Below the pieces are notes generated by a model. It did not search any database. It was not told the origin of the DNA and saw only the letters and a list, made by a program, of their open reading frames with translations. A stretch of DNA of 64,000 bases from Stenocarpella maydis (Eukaryota; Ascomycota; Sordariomycetes; Diaporthales; Diaporthaceae): assembly GCA_002270565.1 (NCBI GenBank), contig NQMI01000014.1, forward strand, positions 1 through 64,000, written 5' to 3'. Shown here in pieces: positions 1-10,813 of this stretch; position 1 is the first letter of the stretch, and every line of letters starts with the position of its first letter. The position numbers and the translations under genes were made by a program.

Positions 1-88
1 AGGAAGTCTAGGGTAACTCCTTACAACGAAGTCTAGGGTAACTCCTTGCACGGAGTACCAACGCCCTGCTGAGCGGTTCCGTTTAACA
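1..88 (-). mobile_element. Truncated LTR end, same family as the solo LTR at 2614-3206
   Basis: Two copies of a ~22-bp unit (core AGTCTAGGGTAACTCCTT) are followed by a block ending in TTTAACA. The same units and block recur at 3098-3206. On the minus strand the LTR would begin TGTTAAACGG at 88 and run off the left edge. It may be the 3' LTR of the gag-bearing element to its right, but then the pol region is missing or internally deleted. Confidence 0.5.
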
Positions 89-1847
89 ATTATAAACATA
101 GGATACTTAAGAGATATCTTTATATTTATCATATAATGGACACATACGTCCCGTATCTCCTAGTCTCCTATATTCCTAGGTAGGTTATCTTATAGTTTCT
201 TTAAAAGGCCTCCCTACAATCATAACTGCTGTAATATTAGTTCTTAGGGCCAGAAGGGGCGCTTATTTTAGGTAGTCTTACTGTTCCTTTCACTAGGTTT
301 ATGGCGCAAGTAGGGCCTAAGGGATAGGCTTTCCTTCTATCCTAGGGTTAGTCTGTAGGAGATCCTCCCTATTTCCTACCGCTAGGGTTCTTCCCTGCTT
401 CCCTAAAGCGTTCTTAGGAAACCATCCGGTAGCCTCCTTATTGCTATAGTAAGTAGCATAGCTGTTATTAAAGTAAGTTGTCTAACTAAGTGATGTATAT
501 GCCTTTCTAGGGTTCTAGGGATTCTTTATCAGTAGGATAGGCTGCTACTATGCCTTATCTTTCTAATATTTTTTATATTAAGATTTAGTATATTGGGAGA
601 AGTATCAACTCTTATAGAGGTCTTCCTTATTAGGGTTATAGAAGTTATATCCTTTATCCGGGTCTTAATCTAAGTATACCTAATATTAGTTATATATTAT
701 TGTTCTGCAGATGCAGTATTTATTCGCAAGTTCCTCTTGCGGTTTGGAACTAGGTGGCCCTCATGCATTATGAGTGGCTATACTAGCTTAGCGGGTAGCT
801 TCGTTAGCTTGTTGGGTTCCTTTAGGTACTAACTTCTAGTCCCTATTTTTCTTTAGAGCCCAGCATTCTAAAGCAAAGTATCCTATCTTATTATAGTTAT
901 AATATTTAACGTTTTTCTTATCCTTACATTAGGTAATATTTAGTTCTATAGGTCCTGCATACTATCCCCACTGGGTGCTTGGCTTTTGATACTTCTTTCC
1001 TATATTAGATTTATACTTATAGAATGTGGTTCATTTAGAAGTTCATTCTTTCTTTTCTAAGCGTTATTCGTAGAGTCTATTATTAATCTGGATAGCCATT
1101 TTTATATAGTATAGAAAATCATTAGGTTGGTCTATAACTTTGCTGAGTTCATTCTTTACTTTATTCTTCAATTTGTAATAAAATATAAATTTCTTTGCAT
1201 TATTAGTATAATCAATTTTAGTATAAATTCGCTAGAATTCTGCCGCATAGTTAATCGCTAAACCATACTATTTATAATTCACTAGGTCCCTTTCTGCCTG
1301 CTATTCTTCATTTGGGTCCTAAAATAGGGACCTAAGGGCGTTCTTATAGCCTTTATAGCTGCTGAAAATCTGCTACATTTTAAGCTTGCAGGCTTTAAAT
1401 GACTCCATATTAACAAATTTAGTCAGATAGGGTTCAAACTAAGCTAAAGCTTATCCTTTAAGGAAAGAAGATGCATACATAACCCTTTTTCCACTAGGCT
1501 ACGCATCTAAACTATAAAAGCGCTAATAGGCCCTAACCTATATTAGGTATACTTAAAGTTATCCAGCAGTTCCATCATAAGGGGCCGGAGTATTAAGCTT
1601 AATATATTCCTTTATTTGGATTAAGGTATTAATAATATTAGCTCTAACTTGGAAAGTAATAATCTCCTATTAAAGCTATTTGACTTCTGTATTATGCTAA
1701 GCTTAACCTTCCATAAGGAGGCGCAACTACCCAACCTCATTAGCTAGTTCCTAGATATAGGGGTCTATAGCCTCGTTATTAGCAAGTTCATCCAGTTCAT
1801 AAAGGAGGTTGCAGGTAAGGATAATCATTCCGGAGTCCAATATCATA
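89..1847 (-). pseudogene. RIP-decayed Ty3/Gypsy retrotransposon gag
   Basis: Read on the minus strand, one frame across about 1770-1080 gives a retrotransposon Gag core (F-E-P-Y-L-T, then F-x-D-P-N-E-E, then A-A-E-F-x-R-I-Y). It is interrupted only by TAG or TAA codons, each one C-to-T (or, for Trp, G-to-A) step from Gln or Trp. Further on, near 840-905, a CCHC zinc-knuckle pattern survives as N-K-I-G-Y-F-A-L-E-C with the first two cysteines turned to tyrosine. No pol domains are visible before the LTR end at 88, so this was either a gag-only, non-autonomous element or an internally deleted copy. It cannot be expressed as a protein. Confidence 0.75.
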
Positions 1848-2121
1848 AAGGGTTTCGCGTATAATATTACTTAAAGTCTATATAGCAATATATAAATAAG
1901 AGTCATTAAAATATAATGATTAAAAGGGGTTTCCAAATATATAATTCTGAAAGATTAAGGGTTTATATTCGGAATACATTATTAGGCAATTATTAAGCAA
2001 TATTATTGACTAATAATAATTACTAGCTGTAAGGCTATCTAATGCTGGGATTAAATACTTAGATTAATAACTGAAGAGTTTATTCTATGAAAGCTATCTA
2101 CTATGGTGATAACCATATCCT
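1848..2121. repeat. Dispersed repeat A, copy 1
   Basis: An AT-rich block of about 274 bp recurs in the same orientation at 2380-2613 plus 3207-3251. Differences are mostly C/T and G/A transitions. It contains the shared stretch TAGCTGTAAGGCTATCTAAT. Between the copies (2122-2379) is a GC-richer spacer of unknown origin. The repeat may be the U5 side of an older LTR belonging to the neighbouring gag element, but no clean termini are visible. Confidence 0.6.
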
Positions 2122-2379
2122 TATATGTTCTAACTCTTTAGTAGGCTATATTGAATAACTTATATCCAATATATCCGGGCCGAGGCTGGGGATATGTTAG
2201 ATAACTCATATCCAACATATCTAGCTTGGTGGAGTGGGTTCCTGACCCTAACCCTGGTCCTAACCTAGGGTGCTGACCCCGCCATTAAGTGCCTGCGGGG
2301 TTGCGTTGTGGCACCTGTTTTGCTGGCTCAGGTCGTCAGAACGGGTTCCTGGGGTGCCATCGCTGTTGGCTCATAACAG

Positions 2380-2613
2380 AAGGGTTCTGTGTGTAATATT
2401 GCTTAAAGTCTATATAGTGATGTATAAATAAGAGTTATTAAAATGTAATAATTAGAGGGTTTCCAAGTGCATTAAACCTAAAAGATTAAGGTTTTATATT
2501 TAGAATATGTTATTAAGTAGTTAGTAAGTAATATTATTGGTTTAGTAATGATTACTAGCTGTAAGGCTATCTAATATTAGGATTGAATACTTAGATTGAT
2601 AACTAAAGAGTCT
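2380..2613. repeat. Dispersed repeat A, copy 2 (left part, split by a solo LTR)
   Basis: Matches 1848-2085. It is interrupted after AGTCT at 2609-2613, and its remaining 45 bp resume at 3207-3251 with AGTCT repeated. The interruption is explained by the LTR inserted at 2614-3206. The right part ends at a single N at 3251. Confidence 0.6.
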
Positions 2614-3206
2614 TCTGATGAATATGTGCTATAAAATAGTATTCAGTTCAGCGTGTGTTTCGGCAGGGTCGCAGTGTGGTGCCCTGAGGCGAATTCGGAC
2701 AATTGACAGTGGTCTGGACAACTTTGTATTGAATTAAGTTGGGCTTCTGTAAGCCCTCCTTATATACCCTCCGACCCTGTCTCACCCCTGGGCACGCTGC
2801 GGTAGGCTCTGGTGCAAATTTGCAAATGCCGGAGAATTCGCCCTTCCAACACACCATCTTTGGTTCCAAGCCACCAGCCAACCATAGCCCTGGCAATGCC
2901 CAAATTAAGTACATACAAACTTCAGAAATCAAGCTATCTAATGCACTAAGTTATATACTTTTTGGGTAAGAAATAAGGGTAATGCAGAGGTCTGAATTAA
3001 GGTGCAAATGCAGGCCAAAATAATCGACTCACGGCCACCAAACTCATCTTGCGTCGCGCACGCACTGGGCGTACTTAGCGAAAATCGCCTGACTCGCAAG
3101 TCTAGGGTAACTCCTTGCTAGAAAGTCTAGGGTAACTCCTTACAAGAAGTCTAGGGTAACTCCTTGCAGGAAGTGCCAACGCCCTGCTGAGCGGTTCCGT
3201 TTAACA
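2614..3206 (-). mobile_element. Solo LTR (593 bp) with 5-bp target duplication AGTCT
   Basis: The segment splits repeat A exactly, and AGTCT stands on both sides (2609-2613, 3207-3211). The uninterrupted copy 1 carries the near-identical AGTTT once. On the minus strand it starts TGTTAAACGG and holds three ~22-bp tandem units (3098-3171) and a TATATAAGG box near 2757-2766, as expected of an LTR promoter. Outside the RIP-decayed neighbours it is compositionally balanced, so it is probably younger. No internal retrotransposon domains remain. The short open frames here (for example 2648-2932) are not genes. Confidence 0.65.
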
Positions 3207-3479
3207 AGTCTGTTTTATGAAAGCTATCTACTATAGTGATGATTATATCCNTGAAAACGGGCCAAGAGGGAGAGCGAGAGGACAAAACCTCCACACACAC
3301 AAAAAGGCACACGTTCTGCCAGAGCCCTGATCAAGCAACCACCCCAAGAGGAGCGTGGAAGGCAAGAAGAGGAGCCCCTGACGCGATAGGAGAGTTATGA
3401 GGGGAATAGAGGGTGCCAAAAAGAGGAGGCAGAAAAAGAGGGCACAAGAAATGATTTCGCAGTACACACGTATATATCA

Positions 3480-5029
3480 GACAGATACAAATTCACAGGG
3501 TATAAAAAGATTGCCGCTTAGCAGACATTCTAACCCTCAACTACTCAAATGATAGCCCTATCACCCAATTAGACTATAATTTAAGAGCATGGACCTTATA
3601 TATTGAGTGTAATAATGCTCTAGGCAAGCAGCTTCCCCCCTTAGTAATATTTAAGGGGAAGAGCGTTCAGCAGCAGTAGTTTCCTATAACCCTTGAAGAC
3701 TTCAAGGGCTGGCAATTCACGGCAATAAAGAAGGAGTGGATGGAGGAAAGAATCACCATTAAGTGGTTAACGAGAGTCTTCATTCCCTAGATAAAGCCAG
3801 ATGACCCTAATGAGTAGCGTTTATTAGTTATTAATGGGCATTACAGCTATATTACAATCGATTTTATATAGTAGTGCTTCTCAAATCAAATTTATATACT
3901 CTTCTTACCGGCATATATATCGCATATACTATAATCCCTTGATATAGGGGTCTTTAGGCCGCTTAAGATTTCCTTTAGAAAGCACTTATATAGTCTTGGG
4001 TAATTTAAATTATCAACCGCAATGATGAGGCAATGATTTCTTTATTGCCTTTATAGGGCATGGGAGGAAGCAATTATGGAGGAAAATATTCGTTCTGGGT
4101 GGAGGGCCATGGGTCTATAGCCAGTCAATCACCTCCAGGCACTATCAAGCCGCTATATACTTGAAAACCACCCCAACCAGCCGGAATCAGCCAAATCAAG
4201 TACTCGGAATAGCTTTATTGGCCTGAAAGGAGTACCTGAGTATATTTTTCAACTAATAGGGCCTATTTTTACCACACCTATGAGATCTCAAGAGATACAA
4301 TATTTAATTGCNGGTATATATATTATATATGTTATAGCCCCTTGATATAGGGGTCTTTAGGCTACTTAAGACCTCCTATAGAAGGCATTTATATGGTCTT
4401 GGGTAATTTGAATTATTAACTATAATAATAAGGTAATGATTCATTTATTGCCTTTATAGGGTATGGGAGGAAGTAATTACGGAGGAAAATATTCATTCTG
4501 GGTGGAAGGCTATGGGTCTATAGCTAGTTAATTACCTTTAAGCATTATTAAGCCGCTATATATTTGAAAACTACCCCAACCAGCTGGAATTAGCCAAATT
4601 AAGTACTCGGAATAGCTTTATTAGCCTAAAAGGAGCACCTGAGTATATTTTTCAACTAATAGGGCCTATTTTTACTATACTTATGAGATCTTAAGAGATA
4701 TAATGTTTGATTGCTGATTATAAGCATTAGAAATACTTAAGCCCTATTTAATAATAACTATTTAGAAAACTTTTTAAAGCATATGATATAAAAGAGATAG
4801 CATTAATGATGATCTTGAGAAAAAATGAGGAGCTTATAAGGCAAATTAAGGCTAGCAAGAAGTTCAAAAGGAAGAAGGTCTAAATTGACCCGAATGCGGC
4901 TTTTGCTGATATTAAGGCTATTCGGAAAGCTAAAATCGAAGCCGGTGAGGTGTCCCCTGATAGCGATACGTCTGATGATTCCTTAATACCAACGGAAGAA
5001 GGGTTGTGTATCGTGGTGGCGGGTAATTA
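3480..5029 (+). pseudogene. RIP-decayed Fot1/pogo-type DDE transposase
   Basis: Plus-strand frames spell the hallmark segments of the fungal Fot1/pogo DDE family. These are L-V-I-F-K-G-K-S followed by Q-Q-Q and a stop in place of Trp (near 3640-3680), G-W-Q-F-T-A-I, W-L-T-R-V-F-I-P, the second catalytic block as V-I-N-G-H (Asp replaced by Asn), and L-P-A-Y-I-S-H-I-L before a stop. The C-terminus is lysine-rich and ends at TAA 5027-5029. Stops fit C-to-T or G-to-A changes of Gln and Trp codons. Two Ns (3251, 4312) and a near-duplicate segment disturb the copy, and the amino-terminal part with the helix-turn-helix is not recognisable. TIRs were not identified. Confidence 0.75.
3910..4713 (+). 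repeat. Near-tandem 0.4-kb duplication inside the transposase, joined at an N
   Basis: 3910-4311 and 4313-4713 align end to end (both pass through a CCCTTGATATAGGGGTC-like block and end near ATGAGATCT). They differ by transitions, and the second copy is more AT-rich. The single N at 4312 lies exactly at the junction. Two diverged copies abutting at an N suggest a mis-joined assembly of two transposon copies, though a true tandem duplication is possible. Confidence 0.7.
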
Positions 5030-6469
5030 ACGTTGGGAATAGTGGCATAGTGGTGGCGTTGGGTGGCCCGAATCAGGGGGTTGCCCGAATGTGGGCCCCC
5101 CACGTTATGTACCACATTCTGAGGGACATACGCTATTGGCCACAGGCCGGCGGGTTCATACCAGAGGTGTGGCGAGGTATGACCGGATATGCAGGCCTCG
5201 GGACCGACAAAGCACCCTATTTCCCTTTCACGGCCGGTCTGAAAAGTCCGACGAGTAATTTGAATCTTCCGTGCAGGTGGCGAACCTGGTTCGCATGGCC
5301 GTATTCGCGTCCGGGCAAGAATCTTGCGTACATGAGGTTGCGTGTTGCACTTTGAACCCTTGTAAACAACTGGCACATGTCATTTGCCACAGGTGAGGCT
5401 GGGACTGCTTTTGAAAATGATGCCATGTATACCTTTGTTATAAGTATGCCGCCACTGCGCGTTGCTCGTAGACCTATTTAATTTACTCACGGACTTCATG
5501 GATGGGAACTTAAATGGCAAGCTAACTACCTAGCTTTCGTATCTCCAATCAGATTCGACATGTTCCCTATCTCCTATCAGAGCAGACTAAGGGCCGATAT
5601 TGTAAGTTGTGAGCAATCAAACTTGCCATTTTCCCGGATGAGCCACCCCTTCAGCTAGAGCGTGCATGTGTCCTGCGTACCGCAAAGCCACACACGCTCC
5701 AGCAGATCCGCAAGATCACTGGATACGCCTGGTAGATACGCCTGGTAGATAAGATGGGCTAAATGGACCTACCCAATAGTTGGCTTGGGTGTAAGACTCC
5801 CAAGCCGGACCACGTTTGTTTTCTCCACATCTTCGTGAGCACATCTCTGCGATCGAGCCGATGTGATTTGCCAAGCACGGTTGGCGTACGACTGCCAAAC
5901 CTCACTTGGATGCAGTGGTTGACCAAGCGGCCGGAGGTCCACCCACTGGTGGGCAACTAGAGCAACCTGTCAGAACGCAGTAAGCTGACAATACCACACC
6001 ACCCTAAGAAACCGAAATAAACCACTGAGAGGCATTCTCGACGTTCACTGACCTACCTTAGTATTAATGGAAACCGCTGTAACGGCTAGAGTCCGAGGTG
6101 AACGAGCTAGCTCGTGCCGTCCTCCCTCAAAAAGGTGGTCCGCGCCGTTCCGTCCAGAAATCCTCTTTGTCTCGCGCGAGGCTGTGGCTCCTAGTTACCC
6201 TTTGGCTCTTAAAAAGCGCTGCTGAGGCGCGTGAGAGAGGTGACCCAGGTACAGTTCATTACCGGGTCATCGGGCGATATATAGTAAATGACTCCCGGGC
6301 CTCACTCGCTCTGCGAACTTCCCCAATGAACTTCTGTTAGCCCCATCTATATGTATCAAATTTGCCCACATATGCAGCTGGCAGCCCGCCAATCGTTCGT
6401 GTAGCATCCTTTGCTCTCCACCACAACACAAGAAGCCGGCGCTATCAGGCGTGCAGCGGATCCTTCGCC
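5030..6469. other. Intergenic, no gene recognised
   Basis: Base composition returns to genic values after the transposase end. Several short overlapping open frames occur on both strands (5050-5376, 5716-5960), but none has a recognisable motif. A short tandem unit, ACGCCTGGTAGAT, is repeated at about 5726-5751. The frame of the next gene is open back to 6362, so its start is uncertain by up to 36 codons. Confidence 0.5.
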
Positions 6470-7812
6470 ATGGGATATTACTTGTACGACCAGTTGATGG
6501 GGCTCTTGATCTTCTTTAGTGTACTCTGCACAATCACCGTCGGACTCCGCGTGCTTGTACGGACTAAGCTTTCGAAGGGGGCATTCGGTTGGGACGATGC
6601 GGCTCTTGTCTTCTCATACGTGAGTCTCCATGATGTTCCTGCCGTTCTTGGACCCTCCGTCTACTTTCAGTCACAGTGCCTAATGAGATATGCCCCCATT
6701 AGGCGGGTATGATGGTTTTTGTGGCCCTGTGCATAGTAGCTGTGCGTGCAGCCATGAACTCGCCAGAAGATGAACCGTGGTATAACGATCCCAAGGCCAG
6801 CAGGGTAAGTAACTCTTGATTATGCTCCGACGTACACGGATAGGGGACCTAGGGACTGAAGCCAGTTGCAGCACGACTTTGCAAAGTATGTTGTCTGCTT
6901 TGTGATATCCGGGACGGTCAAGATAAGCGTTGCATTGGTCTTATATCGGCTTGACAGTCGCCGAAGAGTCAGAATAATTATAATTCTGGACATCGTCACG
7001 TGCGTTATCTGGAACGTCGTCACCACTCTCGTGCTCTCGCTCGGCTGTATGAGAGAGTCCCCTTACTTTATCAACGACAAGGTCTGTGAGAACACTTTCT
7101 ACTCTCAGGAGTCATCCTATGTCATTTACGACGTGCTCCACGTGCTATTGCCAATTTACATCGTGTGGAATGTACAAATATCGAGGGCCCTGAAACTCAG
7201 CGTGGTGTGTCTGTTCAGTGTTGGGCTTCTGTGAGTTGCTATCCTTTTCTTGATATTCATTTTGCTTCCCCGCCGGAGACAAACCCGTAGACACAGTGTC
7301 ATGGTTGCTCTCCTCTTATTAACAACGGCCATTGCGACAGAGCCGCCATCGCCGCCGGAATGAAGCTTCAAGTCCACTACGAGACATTCCACCCCCGGGA
7401 CAACAGCTCAGTCTCGACGTGGTATCTGGCCATGATATGGGCGATCACGGAGCACGGGCTGTCAATCTTTGCCAGCTCTGTGCTTGCTCTGCGCCCTCTC
7501 GCGAGGTTCGTTTCGAGAGGATGGGCGTCCATCTCCAGCACACTCTATGGCGGCAGCAGCAAGGACGCCAAGTCCTCTGGGCGGGGCACTTCGAGTCGGG
7601 TCTCCAAGAAGTCAAACTGGCCGGAGCCAACAGAGTCGAACGAGCTGGGCACCATTGGTGTCCGGAACGAGGTCTCAGTCTACAGCGAACACACCTCGGA
7701 AGGTCACCCTCAACAGCCATTGTACCTGGCTGAAGCATACAATGGCAGCTCTGATAGCCAAAAAAGGCTCATCGAAGCGAAGGCAAATGAGGGTGTCGGT
7801 GCTGCTGCTTAA
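6470..7812 (+). CDS. Seven-transmembrane fungal rhodopsin-domain (PTH11/SAT4-like) protein
   Basis: Predicted integral plasma-membrane protein of the fungal rhodopsin-domain family, which includes PTH11-like receptors. Its ligand is unknown. Four exons fit in phase: 6470-6619, 6703-6804, 6866-7230, 7341-7812, giving 362 residues. Seven hydrophobic helices are visible: residues ~7-26 (exon 1), ~53-67, three in exon 3, one spanning the last intron, and one near the start of exon 4. The family landmark F-G-W-D-D-A follows helix 1. The cytoplasmic tail (~100 residues) is rich in Ser and Lys. Exon 3 could begin at 6872 instead of 6866 (two alternative AG acceptors). The ATG at 6470 was chosen because helix 1 follows directly; an in-frame upstream ATG exists at 6362. 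Family assignment is firm, role is inferred. Confidence 0.85.
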
Positions 7813-8011
7813 AATTGCCAGAGCAGCGCGAGGATGCCTCATTTTCTTTGTCCTGGTTATCAATCGACGTTTCGGCCACATCTCAGATATGACATAATTT
7901 TCAGTCACTGGAGGTGGAGGACTGTAGTGGTGTTGGCGTTCAGGTATTGGAAATACACGTAGATACAAAGAAATCTTGACATTCGTACCATCAAACAAGT
8001 TACAACCTCAA

Positions 8012-9022
8012 TTATTTCGCCTGGCTACATCTGTCAGGGTCATTCATGCTGGCGACAGCCTCTCCGTCCCCCAAACCACCCCTGTATGCAATCCTCAGAA
8101 TGTAGGGAGCTATGGTATGCTCTCCATCCGCACCACCCACATGAGCCGTATGTGATGACGCAGCTGAACTGATCAGACTCCCGGGTCGTACTGCTTCCAT
8201 TGCCTCCACTGTTTCTGTCCCCGCCTTCCCACGTAGACTTCGAAATACTGGATTGTGAATGATATCGCTTCATCTGGCGCGCAGAGAAGCCTGATCTCCT
8301 TGCGAGTTCTATTAAGCTAGGAACGATCGCTCCAGATTCACGCAGGGGTCCACCACAATCAAGATCCTCGTTAGCTGAGGAAATGTTACCGAGATGCCAG
8401 TACTGGTGTTGGAGACATTCAAGCCCGGGAAGGTTATATCAGGCTCGAGGGCGATGTCCTGGACCTCTTTCTAGCTGGTCACAAACCGGTTGTCGGGGTG
8501 CTTTGCCAGGTTGCGAAGAGAAATGTTGTAATGGTACTGCTTATGGAAGTACTCATTCTTCCACAAAGTGGTAGTATAAAGTTAGATAGTATGGGATAGG
8601 AGGGAGCCAACATACCATCTGCCGGACTTTGAAACGCTCCGTCTCAACAGGCCCCAGTTGCGGGGCCATAGAGTGCTTGAAGACGAGCAATGGCAGAAAA
8701 CACATATTGTATGTAGGCCTCAATGAGAATTCTGGGAAAATGTAGCGACTCACTCGCATCTCGAATGTTGTGCCCCAAGATAGAGAGTGTCAGGCGCAGG
8801 GTCGAACGCGCGGCAAGGCACATTGTACTTTACGGCCCGAGAATAACGAAACTTCACCCCACAGGCCTTTGAGCTGACGAATTCATGTGACTCACGGCAT
8901 GTGTGCATCAAGGCCGGGTCGATATCGACGATCAGCTCTTCTGGAGGAAAGCAGGGGGGGGGGCCTTTGGGTAGGCTTTCTGTGGTAGAGGTGGGTATTC
9001 GATCAAAACACCTGTAGACCAC
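8012..9022 (-). pseudogene. Broken 2EXR-domain gene
   Basis: The frame at 9022-8775 contains the signature of the fungal 2EXR family: P-A-L-M-H-T-C-R-E-S-H, then about 35 residues later D-T-L-Y-L-G. The usual F-box-like N-terminus (L-P-x-E-L-R-x-x-I-W) is missing upstream. After D-T-L-Y-L-G the coding signal continues only by changing frame at a GGGG run (about 8773-8776). Another frame carries H-S-M-A-P-Q-L-G-P-V-E-T (to about 8615), and further downstream I-L-I-V-V-D-P occurs in a frame with stops. Some of these shifts could be unrecognised introns, but the missing N-terminus and the in-frame TAG near 8475 argue for a relic. 2EXR proteins have no established function. Confidence 0.5.
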
Positions 9023-9139
9023 GGACGCTCAGACTTATTGTGTCAATACTTCATATTTATTCACGACTAAAATGACTCTGGATAAGACAAATTCTGCTGT
9101 CCAGCCTTTTTGAATCAGTCCTCTGCTCCGAGCATCTTC

Positions 9140-10813
9140 TCAAGGCATGTCGGCCTCATCCATATTCAGTATGAATGAAGAGTACCACTTCACACCGTTG
9201 ACATGTCCAACCATGTTCGCCCGCTCATTGTTGCCGTGCGCATGGCTTCCCAGCTGGTTATCCATCGGGTCCGTCATGTCGTGCCCGGGGCTGAAGCGGA
9301 AGATGTGCTGCGTGAGACCCCAGTAGTGCCGGGAGTCGGTGTTCGCAGGCATTGTAATTGGTGCAACGAGCGTCAAGTTACTGCCTCTATACACGTTCCT
9401 GATCGTGCCCTGCAGGATACCGTACGGGGTTGTGCCGTCGACCGAGAAGGACGTGACCGGCGCTGGATCCAAGGCCCCGGGGTAGACAGCCAGCTTGATC
9501 GAGTTCGCGATCGCCTCGTCAGACCAGCCGCGGAAGGCGATGGGAGGTTCATCACCTGCGCTCTCTCTGTCTGCAAGGTAGTCCTTGACGATCTGCTCCA
9601 GATGGCCCCTGGCTCGTTCAACGGAGGTACCGATCAGAAGGCGATGATTGATTGATAATATTGTCCTCTCAGGGATCACGTTTATCTTGTTTCCACCGCT
9701 GATCATGGCCAATGCCTGGGTGTTATGAACAAGCGCTTTCAAATCCGGAATAGCCCCGACGACGAAAGGCAGGATGTCATTAATAAGTGTCTCATTCTGG
9801 TCGATGCGCTCGATAAACTTCACCCACGACTGTTCCAAGCCGGCGTGCTGGCCCAAACAGAAGATTGCTTGCAGGATCGGATCAACTGGTTCGATGTTGC
9901 CAATTTTCCTCATTGGATGTTCGTTCATCCGTTGAATCAGAGAAGCCATAATGCCGATCGAGTTGTGATCCTCATCAGCTAAGAGTGCGCTGTGGCCAGA
10001 CGCCATATGCACGGAAATGTTTGCGTTGAGCAGGCCTTTCTCGGCCAATCCTGGAACGGCATAGATGTTGTCAAGTTCTTTGTGGTGAACCATACCAGGA
10101 CCCTCGTCAATAAGCAGAGCTATGCTGTCCTTTCCGTATCGCTGCTCGAGCCTTTCGGAAATCTTCTTTGCTCCCTGAAGCCCAGAGATCTCTTCGTCGA
10201 AGCCGAATGCAAGAATCAGCGTTCTCTTGGGGCTGTAGCCAAATCTGAGCAAGGTCTCGACAGCTGACATACTCCCGATGAGCGTGGACTTGCAGTCAAT
10301 CGCACCCCTACCCCAGACGTATTTTCCGTCGAAAAGCCCACTAAAGGGTGGGTGTGTCCATTCAGAGACTGTATCTTCTGGTACGGGGACAACGTCTTGG
10401 TGGGCAAGGAACAGGTATGGCTTCAAAGATAGATTTGTACCATTCCACGTATAGACGAGACCGTTCTTGTTGACTCGCTCAAGGTTCAGGTTCAGGTGAA
10501 TCAGGGGGAATGTCACCCGGAGGTATTCGCTGAACTTGGACATGGGCATCCATACGGGGTCGTCGCCAGGTAAGTCCTGATATGACGCCTGGCTGGTGGT
10601 ATCGATCTTGACAGCTCCAGACAAGCGGTCCACGGAGGTCTCGAAGAACTCCCTTGATGCGAGATACTCACCAAGGCCGGAGAGCCTTTTGCTGGCTTTT
10701 GGAACGAGTGGCTCCAGCTGTCGACACTGGTGTTTCCATTCGTAGGAGCTCGGCTCTTGAGCAATGGTGGTTCCCAAAGAGAACGCAAGCGCAGAGAAAG
10801 AGGTGAGTCTCAT
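9140..10813 (-). CDS. Secreted or vacuolar M20 carboxypeptidase (carboxypeptidase S-like)
   Basis: A single exon encodes 557 residues. The N-terminus is a signal peptide (hydrophobic core, then A-Q-E-P near residue 20). The di-zinc M20 motifs are in order: A-H-Q-D-V-V-P-V (His138, Asp140), W-G-R-G-A-I-D-C-K-S (bridging Asp), F-G-F-D-E-E-I-S-G (catalytic Glu pair near 207), I-D-E-G-P-G (Asp), and a late D-S-R-H-Y-W (His). The length matches Cps1-type Gly-X carboxypeptidases of about 570 residues, which remove C-terminal residues from short peptides. Yeast Cps1 is vacuolar with a membrane anchor; a cleavable signal here would instead favour secretion. All catalytic residues look intact. Confidence 0.9.
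   Translation of the reverse strand: MRLTSFSALAFSLGTTIAQEPSSYEWKHQCRQLEPLVPKASKRLSGLGEYLASREFFETSVDRLSGAVKIDTTSQASYQDLPGDDPVWMPMSKFSEYLRVTFPLIHLNLNLERVNKNGLVYTWNGTNLSLKPYLFLAHQDVVPVPEDTVSEWTHPPFSGLFDGKYVWGRGAIDCKSTLIGSMSAVETLLRFGYSPKRTLILAFGFDEEISGLQGAKKISERLEQRYGKDSIALLIDEGPGMVHHKELDNIYAVPGLAEKGLLNANISVHMASGHSALLADEDHNSIGIMASLIQRMNEHPMRKIGNIEPVDPILQAIFCLGQHAGLEQSWVKFIERIDQNETLINDILPFVVGAIPDLKALVHNTQALAMISGGNKINVIPERTILSINHRLLIGTSVERARGHLEQIVKDYLADRESAGDEPPIAFRGWSDEAIANSIKLAVYPGALDPAPVTSFSVDGTTPYGILQGTIRNVYRGSNLTLVAPITMPANTDSRHYWGLTQHIFRFSPGHDMTDPMDNQLGSHAHGNNERANMVGHVNGVKWYSSFILNMDEADMP

Noticed and set aside
2246..2276. Telomere-like CCCTAACCCT
   Set aside because: Only one and a half imperfect units inside a transposon nest; a telomere would show many perfect tandem units.
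3243..3467. 74-codon minus-strand frame with a hydrophobic start
   Set aside because: Begins at an assembly N, has a biased composition and overlaps the transposon region; no family pattern.
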